In this document: in pieces, positions 1-7,145 of the stretch
Position numbering within the stretch: the first letter of the stretch is position 1
Layout: the number at the start of each line of letters is the position of its first letter
Assembly (NCBI GenBank): GCA_029558215.1
Contig: JAKQFZ010001164.1
Coordinates: forward strand, 1 to 13,742
Direction of reading: 5' to 3'
Length of the DNA: 13,742 bases
DNA from: Candidatus Omnitrophota bacterium
Lineage (GTDB): Bacteria; Hinthialibacterota; Hinthialibacteria; JAKQFZ01
Notes under the pieces: generated by a model
The model's input: only the letters and a program-made list of their open reading frames with translations
The model's database searches: none
Told to the model about the DNA's origin: nothing
Position numbers and translations under genes: made by a program

Positions 1-132
1 GTTACAGGGATTCTGGTTCAGAATCTGGTGGACTGCACCCTGTGGAGACGCAGCCTTACAATGCTCTTCTGGACGATTCTTGCTGCTGTTGTGATTCAGG
101 CAAGGAGAACCGGCGTTCGTCAGATTACCTAG
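1..132 (+). CDS. C-terminal end of a membrane protein, possibly O-antigen ligase/polymerase-like (partial)
   Basis: Frame 1 is open from the window edge to a TAG at 130-132, giving the last 43 residues of a protein that starts outside the window. The tail holds one clear hydrophobic span (about residues 19-33 of the fragment, ending ILAAVVIQ) followed by a short basic end (ARRTGVRQIT). A 'LVQNLVD' stretch just before it resembles the conserved Asn/Asp region near the end of O-antigen ligase and polymerase family membrane proteins; this resemblance is a guess from a very short piece. The next gene begins 12 bases downstream on the same strand, so the two are probably co-transcribed. The coding claim rests on the open frame, hydrophobic pattern and spacing. 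Confidence 0.55.
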   Translation, partial: VTGILVQNLVDCTLWRRSLTMLFWTILAAVVIQARRTGVRQIT

Positions 133-144
133 CCGAGAGTACCG

Positions 145-1896
145 ATGCATCCTGATTCAATTTACTTGTTTCTGGCTGTGCTCCCCGCATCATGGTTGCT
201 TCCGTCTTCCAAGGTTTCTGATCTCTATTTGTTCGGCATGGTGTTCCTGATACTCAGGAGTGCCATCGTCCTGTTTCGCTTTCTTCGGCAACCGAGAGCG
301 GGGCTTTCACCTGCGCTCAGACCTCTTGAGAGTACAGTTGGAAGGTGCTTTGATCTCTTGGTTTTCGCCGCACTCATCTGGAGTGTTCGCGAGAACACCT
401 CAAATCCCTGGTATTCTTATGCTCTCTCCATGCCCCTTGTTGGCACCGTTTCCTTTCGCATCGTCAAGAATAGCCTGAGGCCGCTTGATGAACACGAAAT
501 GAGCCTGTTTCGCGACGCGACATTGGCTTTGTTGCTTGGGGCCTCTGGCCTGTTGCTCGTTGGGATGGTGCGCTCGCTGCCATCTGGAAACCTTGACGCA
601 TTTCGCTCTGCGGTCAAGCTTCTTGGCAGAGGATTTCCCTTGATTGTTTTGACCGTAGGAGCCGGCACGATCCTCGGCGCTGACCGGAGCGCAGAGAGGC
701 CTCCAGATTCGAGCAGGCTTCTCTCTGTCTCTCTGGTCGCCCTCGCAACAGTTCTGGGGCAGGCGGTCTCACTGCAGACGTCCTTCGCCGCGTATCGTCA
801 GATGCACTATCTGACGGGTGAGTCACAGAACCCGACCGAGACCGGAGCGCGTCTTCCCATCTCACGTATGGAGCGTTGCGTTCAGGTGTTCAGGTTCTAT
901 GGGTTTGAACGTCAGGCACGAGACTCTCAGTTGATCCTGATCGAGATGCTCTCCCGACAGCAGAATCTTCGGCTGGCGTTTGATGAAATTGAGCGAGTGG
1001 AGATGTTCTTTCCAGAACTGCGGATGAAGGCGGTCTCCAAACTGGCGTCTCTGGAGCGATTGCGAGCAGCAGCATTTGATGAAAAGGTTTTCTCCAATGC
1101 ATGGCGAGATCTGGAAACTGGGCCAGAGGGGTTGCTCTGGCTCATGGATCGTTGGGGACGACTGTTCACCTGTCAGGCGGATGATCTCAAACTGGTTCGG
1201 GAGTCCCCTTTTCTTGTGAGTCCCGAGACAGATTCGGGTCTTTCGAAGAAACGGAATGTGCCTGACGCAGTGGACTTTGAGTTCACTCGCGACTTTGAGA
1301 CCGTGCTGATCCTTGACACGAGCGGACGAGTTTTTGCACAGGGGTTCAGGGAAGGGAAAGCCGCCTACAGGCGAATCGCCGAAATTCCAGTCTCCAGTCG
1401 AGCGATTGATCTGGAAGTGTTGGACGGCGAGGAGTCCTTCATGGTTCTTGAAGCGTCAGGGCTTGTCTGGAAGGGGCTTCCAGTTGAGAGAAATCCTTTG
1501 CCTGAAGATGCGCTCTGGGACTGGGATATCGGTCGTGCTCTCTGTATTCAAACGAAGGATGATTTCTATGTTCTCGACGGGTTCGCCGGTCTTCATCCCT
1601 TTGGCAACCCTGTCTTTCCAGGCCCAAAGAAGAACATGCCCTACTGGGGACAGGACTGGGCGATTGATCTCGAGTTCGGAATTTCGAACTCCCTTGCAGT
1701 CATGGGAGACCGCTGGGGCAATCTCTATCTCGCCATTCCGGATCAAGATTCGGAGACCAAGATCGCAATTGAGCCCGAGCCCGAGATTCCCTACGCAGTT
1801 GACATCGAGTTGGACGAGACCGCACAGGAAGCCATCATTCTCTCTCGCGGGGGAACGCTTCGGCGGGTGAGGCTGCAACCAGTGATTCAGGATTGA
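145..1896 (+). CDS. Membrane protein with a C-terminal propeller-like repeat domain, function unknown
   Basis: I do not recognise this 583-residue protein as a named family. The N-terminal part has about seven hydrophobic spans (roughly residues 5-20, 26-46, 70-82, 92-106, 124-143, 162-178 and 192-212). Residues 236-320 form a charged, probably helical linker. Residues 328-575 hold six related units in which a strand such as AVDFEF, AIDLEV, AIDLEF or AVDIEL is followed 12-18 residues later by a turn such as SGRVFAQ, SGLVWKG, FAGLHPFG, RWGNLYL or GGTLRR. That pattern fits blades of a beta-propeller. The unit at 473-487 (FYVLDGFAGLH) is the best preserved. A membrane anchor carrying a propeller suggests protein binding or a structural envelope role, possibly linked to the polysaccharide-type membrane protein just upstream; this is inference. 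The ATG at 145 has only a weak ribosome site. Confidence 0.75.
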   Translation: MHPDSIYLFLAVLPASWLLPSSKVSDLYLFGMVFLILRSAIVLFRFLRQPRAGLSPALRPLESTVGRCFDLLVFAALIWSVRENTSNPWYSYALSMPLVGTVSFRIVKNSLRPLDEHEMSLFRDATLALLLGASGLLLVGMVRSLPSGNLDAFRSAVKLLGRGFPLIVLTVGAGTILGADRSAERPPDSSRLLSVSLVALATVLGQAVSLQTSFAAYRQMHYLTGESQNPTETGARLPISRMERCVQVFRFYGFERQARDSQLILIEMLSRQQNLRLAFDEIERVEMFFPELRMKAVSKLASLERLRAAAFDEKVFSNAWRDLETGPEGLLWLMDRWGRLFTCQADDLKLVRESPFLVSPETDSGLSKKRNVPDAVDFEFTRDFETVLILDTSGRVFAQGFREGKAAYRRIAEIPVSSRAIDLEVLDGEESFMVLEASGLVWKGLPVERNPLPEDALWDWDIGRALCIQTKDDFYVLDGFAGLHPFGNPVFPGPKKNMPYWGQDWAIDLEFGISNSLAVMGDRWGNLYLAIPDQDSETKIAIEPEPEIPYAVDIELDETAQEAIILSRGGTLRRVRLQPVIQD

Positions 1897-1956
1897 GTCG
1901 AGTAGTGTGGAGCGAGCCTTGCGAAGCGAAGACTCGAGTCGCTATGGAGCATTGAT

Positions 1957-2391
1957 ATGATAAGCCTCAGGCAGGCAACAGCGGCGGACAGTGAGTTTGC
2001 TTTCGAGACCAAGAAGGCGGCCTTCCGTACATACGTCGACATGGTTTTGGGTTGGGATGAGCTCGAACAGCGTCAGATGCACGAAAGACGCTTCGCTGAA
2101 CAACAGTTTCAGGTGATCCAGATTGCTGGAGAGGATGTTGGCATTTTGGCGACAGTCCGTGAGGTGGATTGCATTAAAGTCAACCAGCTGTTCATCCTGC
2201 CGGAGTACCAAGGCAGAGGCATAGGGAAAGCCTGCATGGCACAGGTTTTGGCGTCTGCCAAGACGGAAGGGCTTCCCGTGCGCTTGCGAGTTCTCAAAGC
2301 ATCCCCGCGAGCGGAGGCCTTCTATCGTGCCCTGGGATTTAAGGAGACTGGTGAGACCGGTACCCACATCGAGATGGAGAGAGTGCCATAG
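1957..2391 (+). CDS. GNAT family N-acetyltransferase
   Basis: This 144-residue protein has the usual length and order of a single GNAT domain. Motif A is clear: strand VNQLFILPEY runs into the acetyl-CoA pyrophosphate-binding loop Q-G-R-G-I-G at residues 85-90. Near the end, FYRALGF (122-128) is the typical motif B segment after the RAEAFY helix, and the last strand (HIEMER) closes the fold. It should transfer an acetyl group from acetyl-CoA to an amine; nothing in the sequence shows the substrate. The N-terminal half (GWDELEQRQMHERRF) resembles cytoplasmic GNATs with an extended acceptor-binding helix. The start is ATG at 1957, with GGAG seven bases upstream. It lies 60 bases after the membrane-propeller gene, in a spacer holding the 10-base palindrome GACTCGAGTC. 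The family call is firm. Confidence 0.9.
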   Translation: MISLRQATAADSEFAFETKKAAFRTYVDMVLGWDELEQRQMHERRFAEQQFQVIQIAGEDVGILATVREVDCIKVNQLFILPEYQGRGIGKACMAQVLASAKTEGLPVRLRVLKASPRAEAFYRALGFKETGETGTHIEMERVP

Positions 2392-2583
2392 CAGGCGCGT
2401 GTGGTCCAACGTGCAGAACGTTCAACTCAAAGAGCCAATACATTGCCGCGAGAAGAACGCATCTCCATGGACAGCCTTTGAGAAGGTCGAGAGATTCTAC
2501 ATCATTGAGGCTCTTCACGTGCGACGGCCTGGATATCTACACCAAAGGAAAGATTCTGAGAAAGGAAGGATTTGACGTATTCT

Positions 2584-2817
2584 ATGTCGTCATCTCGTCG
2601 AAAAGGAGCACAGATATCTGAAGCGCTACCGTGCCCTGAGTGTGGGGCGATGCAGATGGCCTATACACTCGAGGATTGCAGGACTGAGGATGGTCTAACC
2701 ATCCGACGCCTTGGGCACCTTAAGTTTAGTGCTTGTGGCACTCGCTTCTTTGATGACGATGCCGTTCACCGCATCCAAAAGGAGCGGGCCAGTCACCCGC
2801 TTGTGCGTGCTGTGTGA
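2584..2817 (+). CDS. YgiT/MqsA-type zinc-finger protein, degenerate second Cys pair
   Basis: This small protein (77 residues from the ATG at 2584) resembles the zinc-finger half of YgiT/MqsA-type antitoxins and related orphan proteins. It has C-P-E-C-G at residues 17-21, a DGL (36-38) hairpin, then HLKFSACGTRFFDD (45-58). Family members normally carry a second C-x-x-C at this point; here the first of those cysteines is Phe48 and only Cys51 remains. Cys32 might substitute, or zinc binding may be lost. No helix-turn-helix domain follows, so it would be the finger only. A TTG at 2572 in the same frame sits too close to AAGGAAGGA to be a likely start; the ATG is 13 bases from that site, which is long. 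No toxin gene is recognisable on either side. It may be a decaying relic. Confidence 0.5.
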   Translation: MSSSRRKGAQISEALPCPECGAMQMAYTLEDCRTEDGLTIRRLGHLKFSACGTRFFDDDAVHRIQKERASHPLVRAV

Positions 2818-2989
2818 CTCACACGTTCGAGCAAAGCATTGGAGTGGACGTACTAACGCGAAGCGCTCAGTTTGGGCGCGTTGGAAGCCTTTCCCTATTC
2901 GGATATAGCAGCCCTCAGAAGTGCTCCGCATTCCTAAAGGCGACCCAGAGGAGTGAGCGGGAGCATGAGAGCAAAGAATTCACATGGCA

Positions 2990-4030
2990 CTACCTTCTGT
3001 GTTCTGTCCCGTAGCGGTAGCTTTCATCCAGGAATGCTTCGATGTTGTCAAAGGGTGTTCCAGCAACGATGCCGTTGCCCGCAGCGATGATGAGGCCTCC
3101 TTTGTGGCCGTCATAGGTGTCGATCATCCAGCGGACTTCGCGACGAACGCCTTCCGGAGTCTCCTCTTGCAGCGCGTGTTGAACATCCATTCCTGCCCAG
3201 AAGGATATCTTGTCGCCCCAGTCTTTGGCGATCTGTTCACCGTCCATAGCGCCCTTTTGGATAGGATGCACAACGTCGAGGCCTGATTCGATCAGGTCGC
3301 ACATGATGTCGGTGACATTGCCGCAAGTGTGCAACCAGGTGTGCATTCCGAGTTTGTGGGAGAGTCTGTAGAGCGAAGTGTAATAAGGCTTGATGAACTC
3401 TCGGAACTGAGTTGGGTTCATCATGAGCTGTGTTTGATGACCCAGATCATCACTGCTCTGAAAAGCATCTGGGGCGATCTCCTCTGCTGCTCTCCTGATG
3501 AGACCTTCGTAAAAGGCCAGTCTTGCCTTGTGGAGACGGTGGATTTCCTCAGGATGGAGATAGTAGTCCATGAGCAAGTTCTCCATTCCCCGAAGTCCCC
3601 ATATCGGTTCATAGAAAAGCCCCCACCAGCAGAGGATTAGGTATTGGTTTCGCTTTCGCGCTTCTTCGACTATGGGCATGAAAGGGTCAAATAGCCCTGG
3701 CGCTTCAAAGTTCGGAATCTCCGATTCATAAGCATCAAGCCATTCCCAACCTGTGACCGCGCCAGCGTCATGACCCATGCGGCTCTTTCGCAGGTGCTCT
3801 TCATCGAGTCGCCAATAGTAACCATCGCCTCTCGGAGTGGTGCCTGGTTGCGGAAACCAGATTCTGCAGCAGTCGTCCGGGTATTTGTCAAAAGCAGAGA
3901 GCCTGTCACCATACTGCTCGTGGAGTCCTTCTCCCCACCAGCGCGCCATGGAAACGGGCACACGAATGGGGTTCCTTCTCTCAACAGCCTTGATTACTTC
4001 CTCTTTCGGAAGTGCTTCCAATATGCTCAT
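2990..4030 (-). CDS. Uroporphyrinogen decarboxylase family protein (UROD/MtaA-like), not haem HemE
   Basis: The 346-residue product has the length and C-terminal pattern of the UROD superfamily, a TIM-barrel family that includes HemE and the corrinoid methyltransferases MtaA/CmuA. Visible are SSDDLGHQ (192-198, the barrel strand with acidic residues), F-x-x-F-I-K-P-Y-Y (209-217), the H-T-C-G motif (His234, Cys236), VVHPIQKGAMD (253-263), WAGMDVQ (278-284) and the end motif GIVAGTPFDNIEAF (320-333). His234 and Cys236 match the zinc-binding H-x-C of MtaA-type methyltransferases. However, Asn319 occupies the place where MtaA has its third ligand, Cys, and HemE has His. The N-terminal uroporphyrinogen-binding arginine motif of HemE is not evident. 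I infer an uncharacterised branch, perhaps a methyl-transfer or carbon-carbon lyase type enzyme. It is the last gene of the - strand unit and converges on the zinc-finger gene. Confidence 0.85.
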   Translation of the reverse strand: MSILEALPKEEVIKAVERRNPIRVPVSMARWWGEGLHEQYGDRLSAFDKYPDDCCRIWFPQPGTTPRGDGYYWRLDEEHLRKSRMGHDAGAVTGWEWLDAYESEIPNFEAPGLFDPFMPIVEEARKRNQYLILCWWGLFYEPIWGLRGMENLLMDYYLHPEEIHRLHKARLAFYEGLIRRAAEEIAPDAFQSSDDLGHQTQLMMNPTQFREFIKPYYTSLYRLSHKLGMHTWLHTCGNVTDIMCDLIESGLDVVHPIQKGAMDGEQIAKDWGDKISFWAGMDVQHALQEETPEGVRREVRWMIDTYDGHKGGLIIAAGNGIVAGTPFDNIEAFLDESYRYGTEHRR

Positions 4031-4095
4031 CTTCTCTGGATTCTCCTGTCAGCAGTCAATTTCTGGAACAATAGCAGTTGGGAAATAGAGCAACA

Positions 4096-4155
4096 AGCTG
4101 ATGCTCTCCATCAGCTCAAAGCGTTACTCTGTGCTCTGCGGAGAGGGCTCTCTCC
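4096..4155 (-). promoter_or_regulatory. Two hairpins in the 225-base gap before the UROD-family gene
   Basis: The gap 4031-4255 separates the second amidohydrolase-like gene from the UROD-family gene on the - strand and holds no credible ORF. Two perfect inverted repeats stand close together. AGCTGATG/CATCAGCT lies at 4096-4103 and 4109-4116 (8 bp, 5-base loop). GGAGAG/CTCTCC lies at 4140-4145 and 4150-4155 (6 bp, 4-base loop). On the - strand the first is followed by the loosely T-rich TGTTGCTCTATTT, so it might act as a partial terminator or RNA-processing site, but neither has a proper T tract. They may lower expression of the last gene relative to those before it. Function is inferred from position only. 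Confidence 0.4.
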
Positions 4156-4255
4156 CGAAGTCAGACGGAGAGTTTCCGAAAAGCCTCCAAGCTGTGAAGA
4201 AAGGTTTACCCAAGTGGCCTCAGGATAATTCGCCTGAATCTGCATGGCTGCTGCA

Positions 4256-5011
4256 CTACCCACCGATCAGCTGGAGGGCGTTTTGAGAGAAGATGCGGAT
4301 CTTCGTCTTGGCATCCAGCCGAGACATTTGTACCTTCATCGTGGCTGCTTCAGGAACGAGAAGCGGCGCCATGGTGCCGAAGAGAAGTCTGTTTGAGTTT
4401 TCGGGAGTGACCAGATCTTCCATGGCACGCGTCTTCTCAATGTAGGAAATCTCAACAAAGACTTTCCCGCCCGTGTTTGCAAGAATATGCTCCGCTTCGA
4501 TGTAGGTAATACCGCCAAGCACTACATCGCAGGGCATTTGTGATAAAAAGCCCAAAACCTGCTGCCGGCTGGGGAAAGCGGGCCTGACCAAACCGTGGAA
4601 CGAACGATAGTCCTCGATCATCCATTGGAAAAGAAGCACAATTTCCTCACCAGCAAGAAACTCGGCCAGACCTTTGAGATTCATCTCGTCAAGCACCGAA
4701 GGGTGAAAAGCGGGAATGACTCGAAGAATTCTCACGCCTCGATCCAAGTATCTTCGAATCTCCTCACGCCAGAGCGGATATCCGGGCGCTACAACTGGAA
4801 CGGGTTCAAATCGGTCTTTGTGCTTTTCCGTCACGCGGAAGAGTTCTTCGTTAGCTTCGTTGGGGTCGTCATAGAGGAAGGCCTCCAGAGGTGAGATGAA
4901 ACTGTATTCGATACCGACCTTGTCCATCTGCTTCAGCCGCTGCGCTGCAGTACCCCGAACAGGTCTTGAGAACCAGTGTCCGATGAATGAGTTGATATCA
5001 ATGATTCGCAT
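4256..5011 (-). CDS. Amidohydrolase-related TIM-barrel protein lacking the metal ligands
   Basis: This 251-residue protein has the outline of the small amidohydrolase (amidohydrolase_2) family. It starts IIDINSFIGHW where active members have a D-x-H-x-H motif, has GVRILRVIPAFHPS (92-105) at the strand that leads to the substrate pocket, a GGITYIEAEHILANTG section (166-181), and LLFGTMAPL (209-217) where active members have GSD.P. The two N-terminal histidines are replaced by Asn7 and Ile10/Gly11, and the metal/catalytic Asp of GSD is replaced by Met214. It is therefore probably not a standard metal hydrolase. It may be metal-free, like lactonase-type relatives, or a non-catalytic partner. The start at 5011 has GGAGG ten bases upstream. 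The first 14 bases overlap the end of the intact amidohydrolase gene, so translation is probably coupled and the two products may form a complex. Confidence 0.75.
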   Translation of the reverse strand: MRIIDINSFIGHWFSRPVRGTAAQRLKQMDKVGIEYSFISPLEAFLYDDPNEANEELFRVTEKHKDRFEPVPVVAPGYPLWREEIRRYLDRGVRILRVIPAFHPSVLDEMNLKGLAEFLAGEEIVLLFQWMIEDYRSFHGLVRPAFPSRQQVLGFLSQMPCDVVLGGITYIEAEHILANTGGKVFVEISYIEKTRAMEDLVTPENSNRLLFGTMAPLLVPEAATMKVQMSRLDAKTKIRIFSQNALQLIGG

Positions 5012-5816
5012 TGGGGGAAATCCTCCGCGCGTGGGCTGTAAGTCTCAGGAAATTCTCTGAGAGGATTTTGCGCTTGTCAGAGGTTGCGATGTTGGCTCCA
5101 AAAACCTTTGACATCTGGGTTGGTATATCGCGCAGTGGAGCGTCTGAACCGTAAAGAACCCTCTCGGAACCCAGCAGTGTGACTGCCTTTTCAATTGCGC
5201 CCGCATGCGCCCATCCCCCTGAACAGTCCACATGGATGTTTCGATAGGGACTCACGGCCTTGAGCGCCCGTTGCCAGAATCCGCCGAGATGAGCCATGAT
5301 GATTGAGCAGTTCGGAACGCTTTGGGCAGCCAGCGCCACATCCATTGAAAGCGACTCATCCTTCAACTGACCGGTTGATTTGTCCCAGGCGTGTTGAAGC
5401 ACAGGGACGCGCAACTGGGCTGCTCTTTGGAGAATCGGAACAACGACAGATTCGGAGCATTTCTTTGCGACCCAAAGCTTGATGCCGATGAAGTGCCCGG
5501 TTGCCACCCACCGTTCGATCTCCTGAAGAGCAAAATCCGGATCAGCCGGATTCACATAAGCCCATCCGTAGAAGAGATCAGGATAGGATTCCAGATACCG
5601 AGCGAGAATCTCATGTCCTTGCTGAACTTCATCGCGATTGGGATAGTAACTCCACTTCTCGCAGAACGGGATGAGTGCCACCTTGTACGAAGCACCCAGT
5701 GCTTCAGAATACTGTCTGCACCAGGAAGCATACTCATCCGGCGGAATCAGTTCTCCACGCAAATGAACATGGCTGTCAATGATCAATCCGTTGTTTCTCA
5801 GTTGTTTCATTGTCAT
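4998..5816 (-). CDS. Amidohydrolase family (amidohydrolase_2) metal-dependent hydrolase
   Basis: This 272-residue TIM-barrel protein keeps the full ligand set of the family: D-S-H-V-H (14-18), GIKLW (111-115), LQHAW (140-144, His142), MAHLGG (174-179, His176) and YGSDAPL (222-228, Asp225). It should use one bound divalent metal to activate water for hydrolysis or decarboxylation of a small, probably carboxylated or aromatic, substrate; the sequence does not say which. There is no signal peptide, so it acts in the cytoplasm. The ATG at 5816 lies 15 bases after the peptidase stop and has a weak ribosome site; the second Met, two codons on, is a possible alternative start. Its 3' end overlaps the metal-free paralogue by 14 bases. 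Family assignment is firm; the substrate is unknown. Confidence 0.87.
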   Translation of the reverse strand: MTMKQLRNNGLIIDSHVHLRGELIPPDEYASWCRQYSEALGASYKVALIPFCEKWSYYPNRDEVQQGHEILARYLESYPDLFYGWAYVNPADPDFALQEIERWVATGHFIGIKLWVAKKCSESVVVPILQRAAQLRVPVLQHAWDKSTGQLKDESLSMDVALAAQSVPNCSIIMAHLGGFWQRALKAVSPYRNIHVDCSGGWAHAGAIEKAVTLLGSERVLYGSDAPLRDIPTQMSKVFGANIATSDKRKILSENFLRLTAHARRISPNANH

Positions 5817-5831
5817 CTTACGAATGGAAAA

Positions 5832-7052
5832 TCAGGGACGAGATTGCGCCAGAACCTCTTCCAGAATGCTCTTGTGAACGAGAAAATTCATCATTTTGAG
5901 CTTGATATAGTCTTCCTGGTAGAACATATAGCCATCGCACTTGCCGTTTCGCGCCGAAGTGCCTGAGTCTTTCATCAGATACCAGTTTCCCAGTCCTTTG
6001 TGGCCTATCAAATGTACCACGTGGTCGTCGGTCGTGCTGGAGTTGCTGAATCGGAATTGCCTCGCAGCGTCGTCAATGAATCGGGAAGTGATGTCAAATG
6101 TTGGGATCAGTGCAACATTCATGCTCGGGATGAGCCCCGCTTCGGAGGTGTCGCCGGCGATACAGACAGAGAAACCTTTGTTGACAGCGCTTCTTATCGT
6201 CTTGATGAAGAGATCAACTGGGATGTTGCTGTAGTCACTGCTGTGCCACCAGTTGTCGGCAACCTCATATTCAACCTGCTCAAAGAAAGGTTGTTGCATA
6301 AGGGACATCACATTGACGTAGGCGTCCAGGTCCAACTTGAGAACCTTCGAGAGATAGTCCTTGGGAGACATTCTCTGGCCGTTGACCAGAACCTCCGAAG
6401 GCGGCTTGCCCATATACTTGTCCAAGATGACCCGGATCGCCGCGACGACTTCTTCTTCGTCCCAGAGTTTGCGTTTTTGAACTGTTGCAAGGTAGTCCTG
6501 CATCGCAGAGACCATTCGGGCATGATCGTGAATCGTGCTCTCTGAAGGTCTCCCAGGATAGGACTCCGCTGGAACCGCTCCATATTCCTTCCAGATTCGG
6601 ATAGTTGCGTTGGGTTGAGAACCACGCCCAAAGACAGAGTTCCCCTTCTGCTGGACATAGCGTCTTGCCTTTTCGACATACTCCCAGTAGACGGTATACA
6701 TCTCTGAGATCTTTGTTTTCTGGCCGAACAGACGATAGACCTCGGATTCAAAGAAAGAGGTTGATCCGAACGCCCAACAACTGCCCGTCAAGTCCTGAGA
6801 TACTGGTGGGTTGTGCCAGACTGTCTGGAAGACACGTGTTGAATCGGGAACACTTACACCCGACAAGTCAACCCTGAACTGTCGGAGGGATTGCTCCGGG
6901 GTTTGACCAACCTGGGAACGCAAACGCGCTTCATACTCGTTTCGCTCCATCACAAAAACACCCCTGTCGCGGACATCCGATGGTTTTTGGAAACCGACAC
7001 ACCCGCTCAGAATGAGACCCACACACAGGCAGACGAGGGAGGAATTCTTCAT
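5832..7052 (-). CDS. Papain-like (C1 family) cysteine peptidase, lipoprotein
   Basis: From the ATG at 7052 this is a 406-residue protein. It opens with a lipoprotein signal (MKNSS, hydrophobic stretch 6-16, lipobox L-S-G-C with Cys18), so it is probably anchored in an envelope membrane facing outward. The catalytic domain is papain-like. Gln86 (oxyanion hole) and Cys92 sit in SQDLTGSCWAFG, as in bleomycin-hydrolase-type C1 peptidases. His344 is in TTDDHVVHLIGHKG. The third position, normally Asn in N-S-W-G, is Asp362 in YLMKDSG. A long insertion (about 180-270) lies between Cys and His, as in bleomycin hydrolase relatives. An in-frame ATG 39 bases upstream, at 7091, was rejected: it lacks a ribosome site, falls at the expected transcript start and would bury the signal peptide. 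GGAG lies seven bases before the chosen start. It heads the - strand unit. Confidence 0.85.
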   Translation of the reverse strand: MKNSSLVCLCVGLILSGCVGFQKPSDVRDRGVFVMERNEYEARLRSQVGQTPEQSLRQFRVDLSGVSVPDSTRVFQTVWHNPPVSQDLTGSCWAFGSTSFFESEVYRLFGQKTKISEMYTVYWEYVEKARRYVQQKGNSVFGRGSQPNATIRIWKEYGAVPAESYPGRPSESTIHDHARMVSAMQDYLATVQKRKLWDEEEVVAAIRVILDKYMGKPPSEVLVNGQRMSPKDYLSKVLKLDLDAYVNVMSLMQQPFFEQVEYEVADNWWHSSDYSNIPVDLFIKTIRSAVNKGFSVCIAGDTSEAGLIPSMNVALIPTFDITSRFIDDAARQFRFSNSSTTDDHVVHLIGHKGLGNWYLMKDSGTSARNGKCDGYMFYQEDYIKLKMMNFLVHKSILEEVLAQSRP

Positions 7053-7100
7053 CCAAGTGCTCCAAAGAACAGCAAAATTAGGTTGAATCATGATTTGGAG

Positions 7101-7128
7101 AGTATACGCTTTCAGGAACGATTCGCAA
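7101..7128 (-). promoter_or_regulatory. Candidate sigma70-type promoter for the peptidase/amidohydrolase unit
   Basis: Read on the - strand, TTGCGA (7128-7123) is followed after 16 bases by TATACT (7106-7101), close to the -35/-10 consensus. Transcription would start near 7094, leaving a leader of about 40 bases before the lipoprotein ATG at 7052. It is back to back with the promoter proposed for iorA, with only 17 bases between the two -35 boxes, so one regulator could act on both. Confidence 0.5.
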
Positions 7129-7145
7129 GCAGATGCCCGATATTC

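Noticed and set aside
1895..1940. GAGTC...GACTC arms and the palindrome GACTCGAGTC, as a terminator after the membrane-propeller gene
   Set aside because: The arms are five bases with a 31-base loop and there is no T run; the palindrome alone is short enough to occur by chance.
1957..2817. GNAT acetyltransferase plus zinc-finger protein as a GNAT-type toxin-antitoxin pair
   Set aside because: GNAT toxins pair with a ribbon-helix-helix antitoxin immediately upstream; here the small protein lies 190 bases downstream and is of another family.
2814..3014. GTG-started ORF of 66 residues overlapping the zinc-finger stop (GTGTGA)
   Set aside because: The overlap is tempting for a partner toxin, but the product has no recognisable motif, no ribosome site is clear and its end runs into the opposite-strand UROD-family gene.
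7053..7091. Upstream ATG extending the peptidase by 13 residues
   Set aside because: It has no ribosome site, lies at the predicted transcript start and would place a non-signal extension before a perfect lipoprotein signal.
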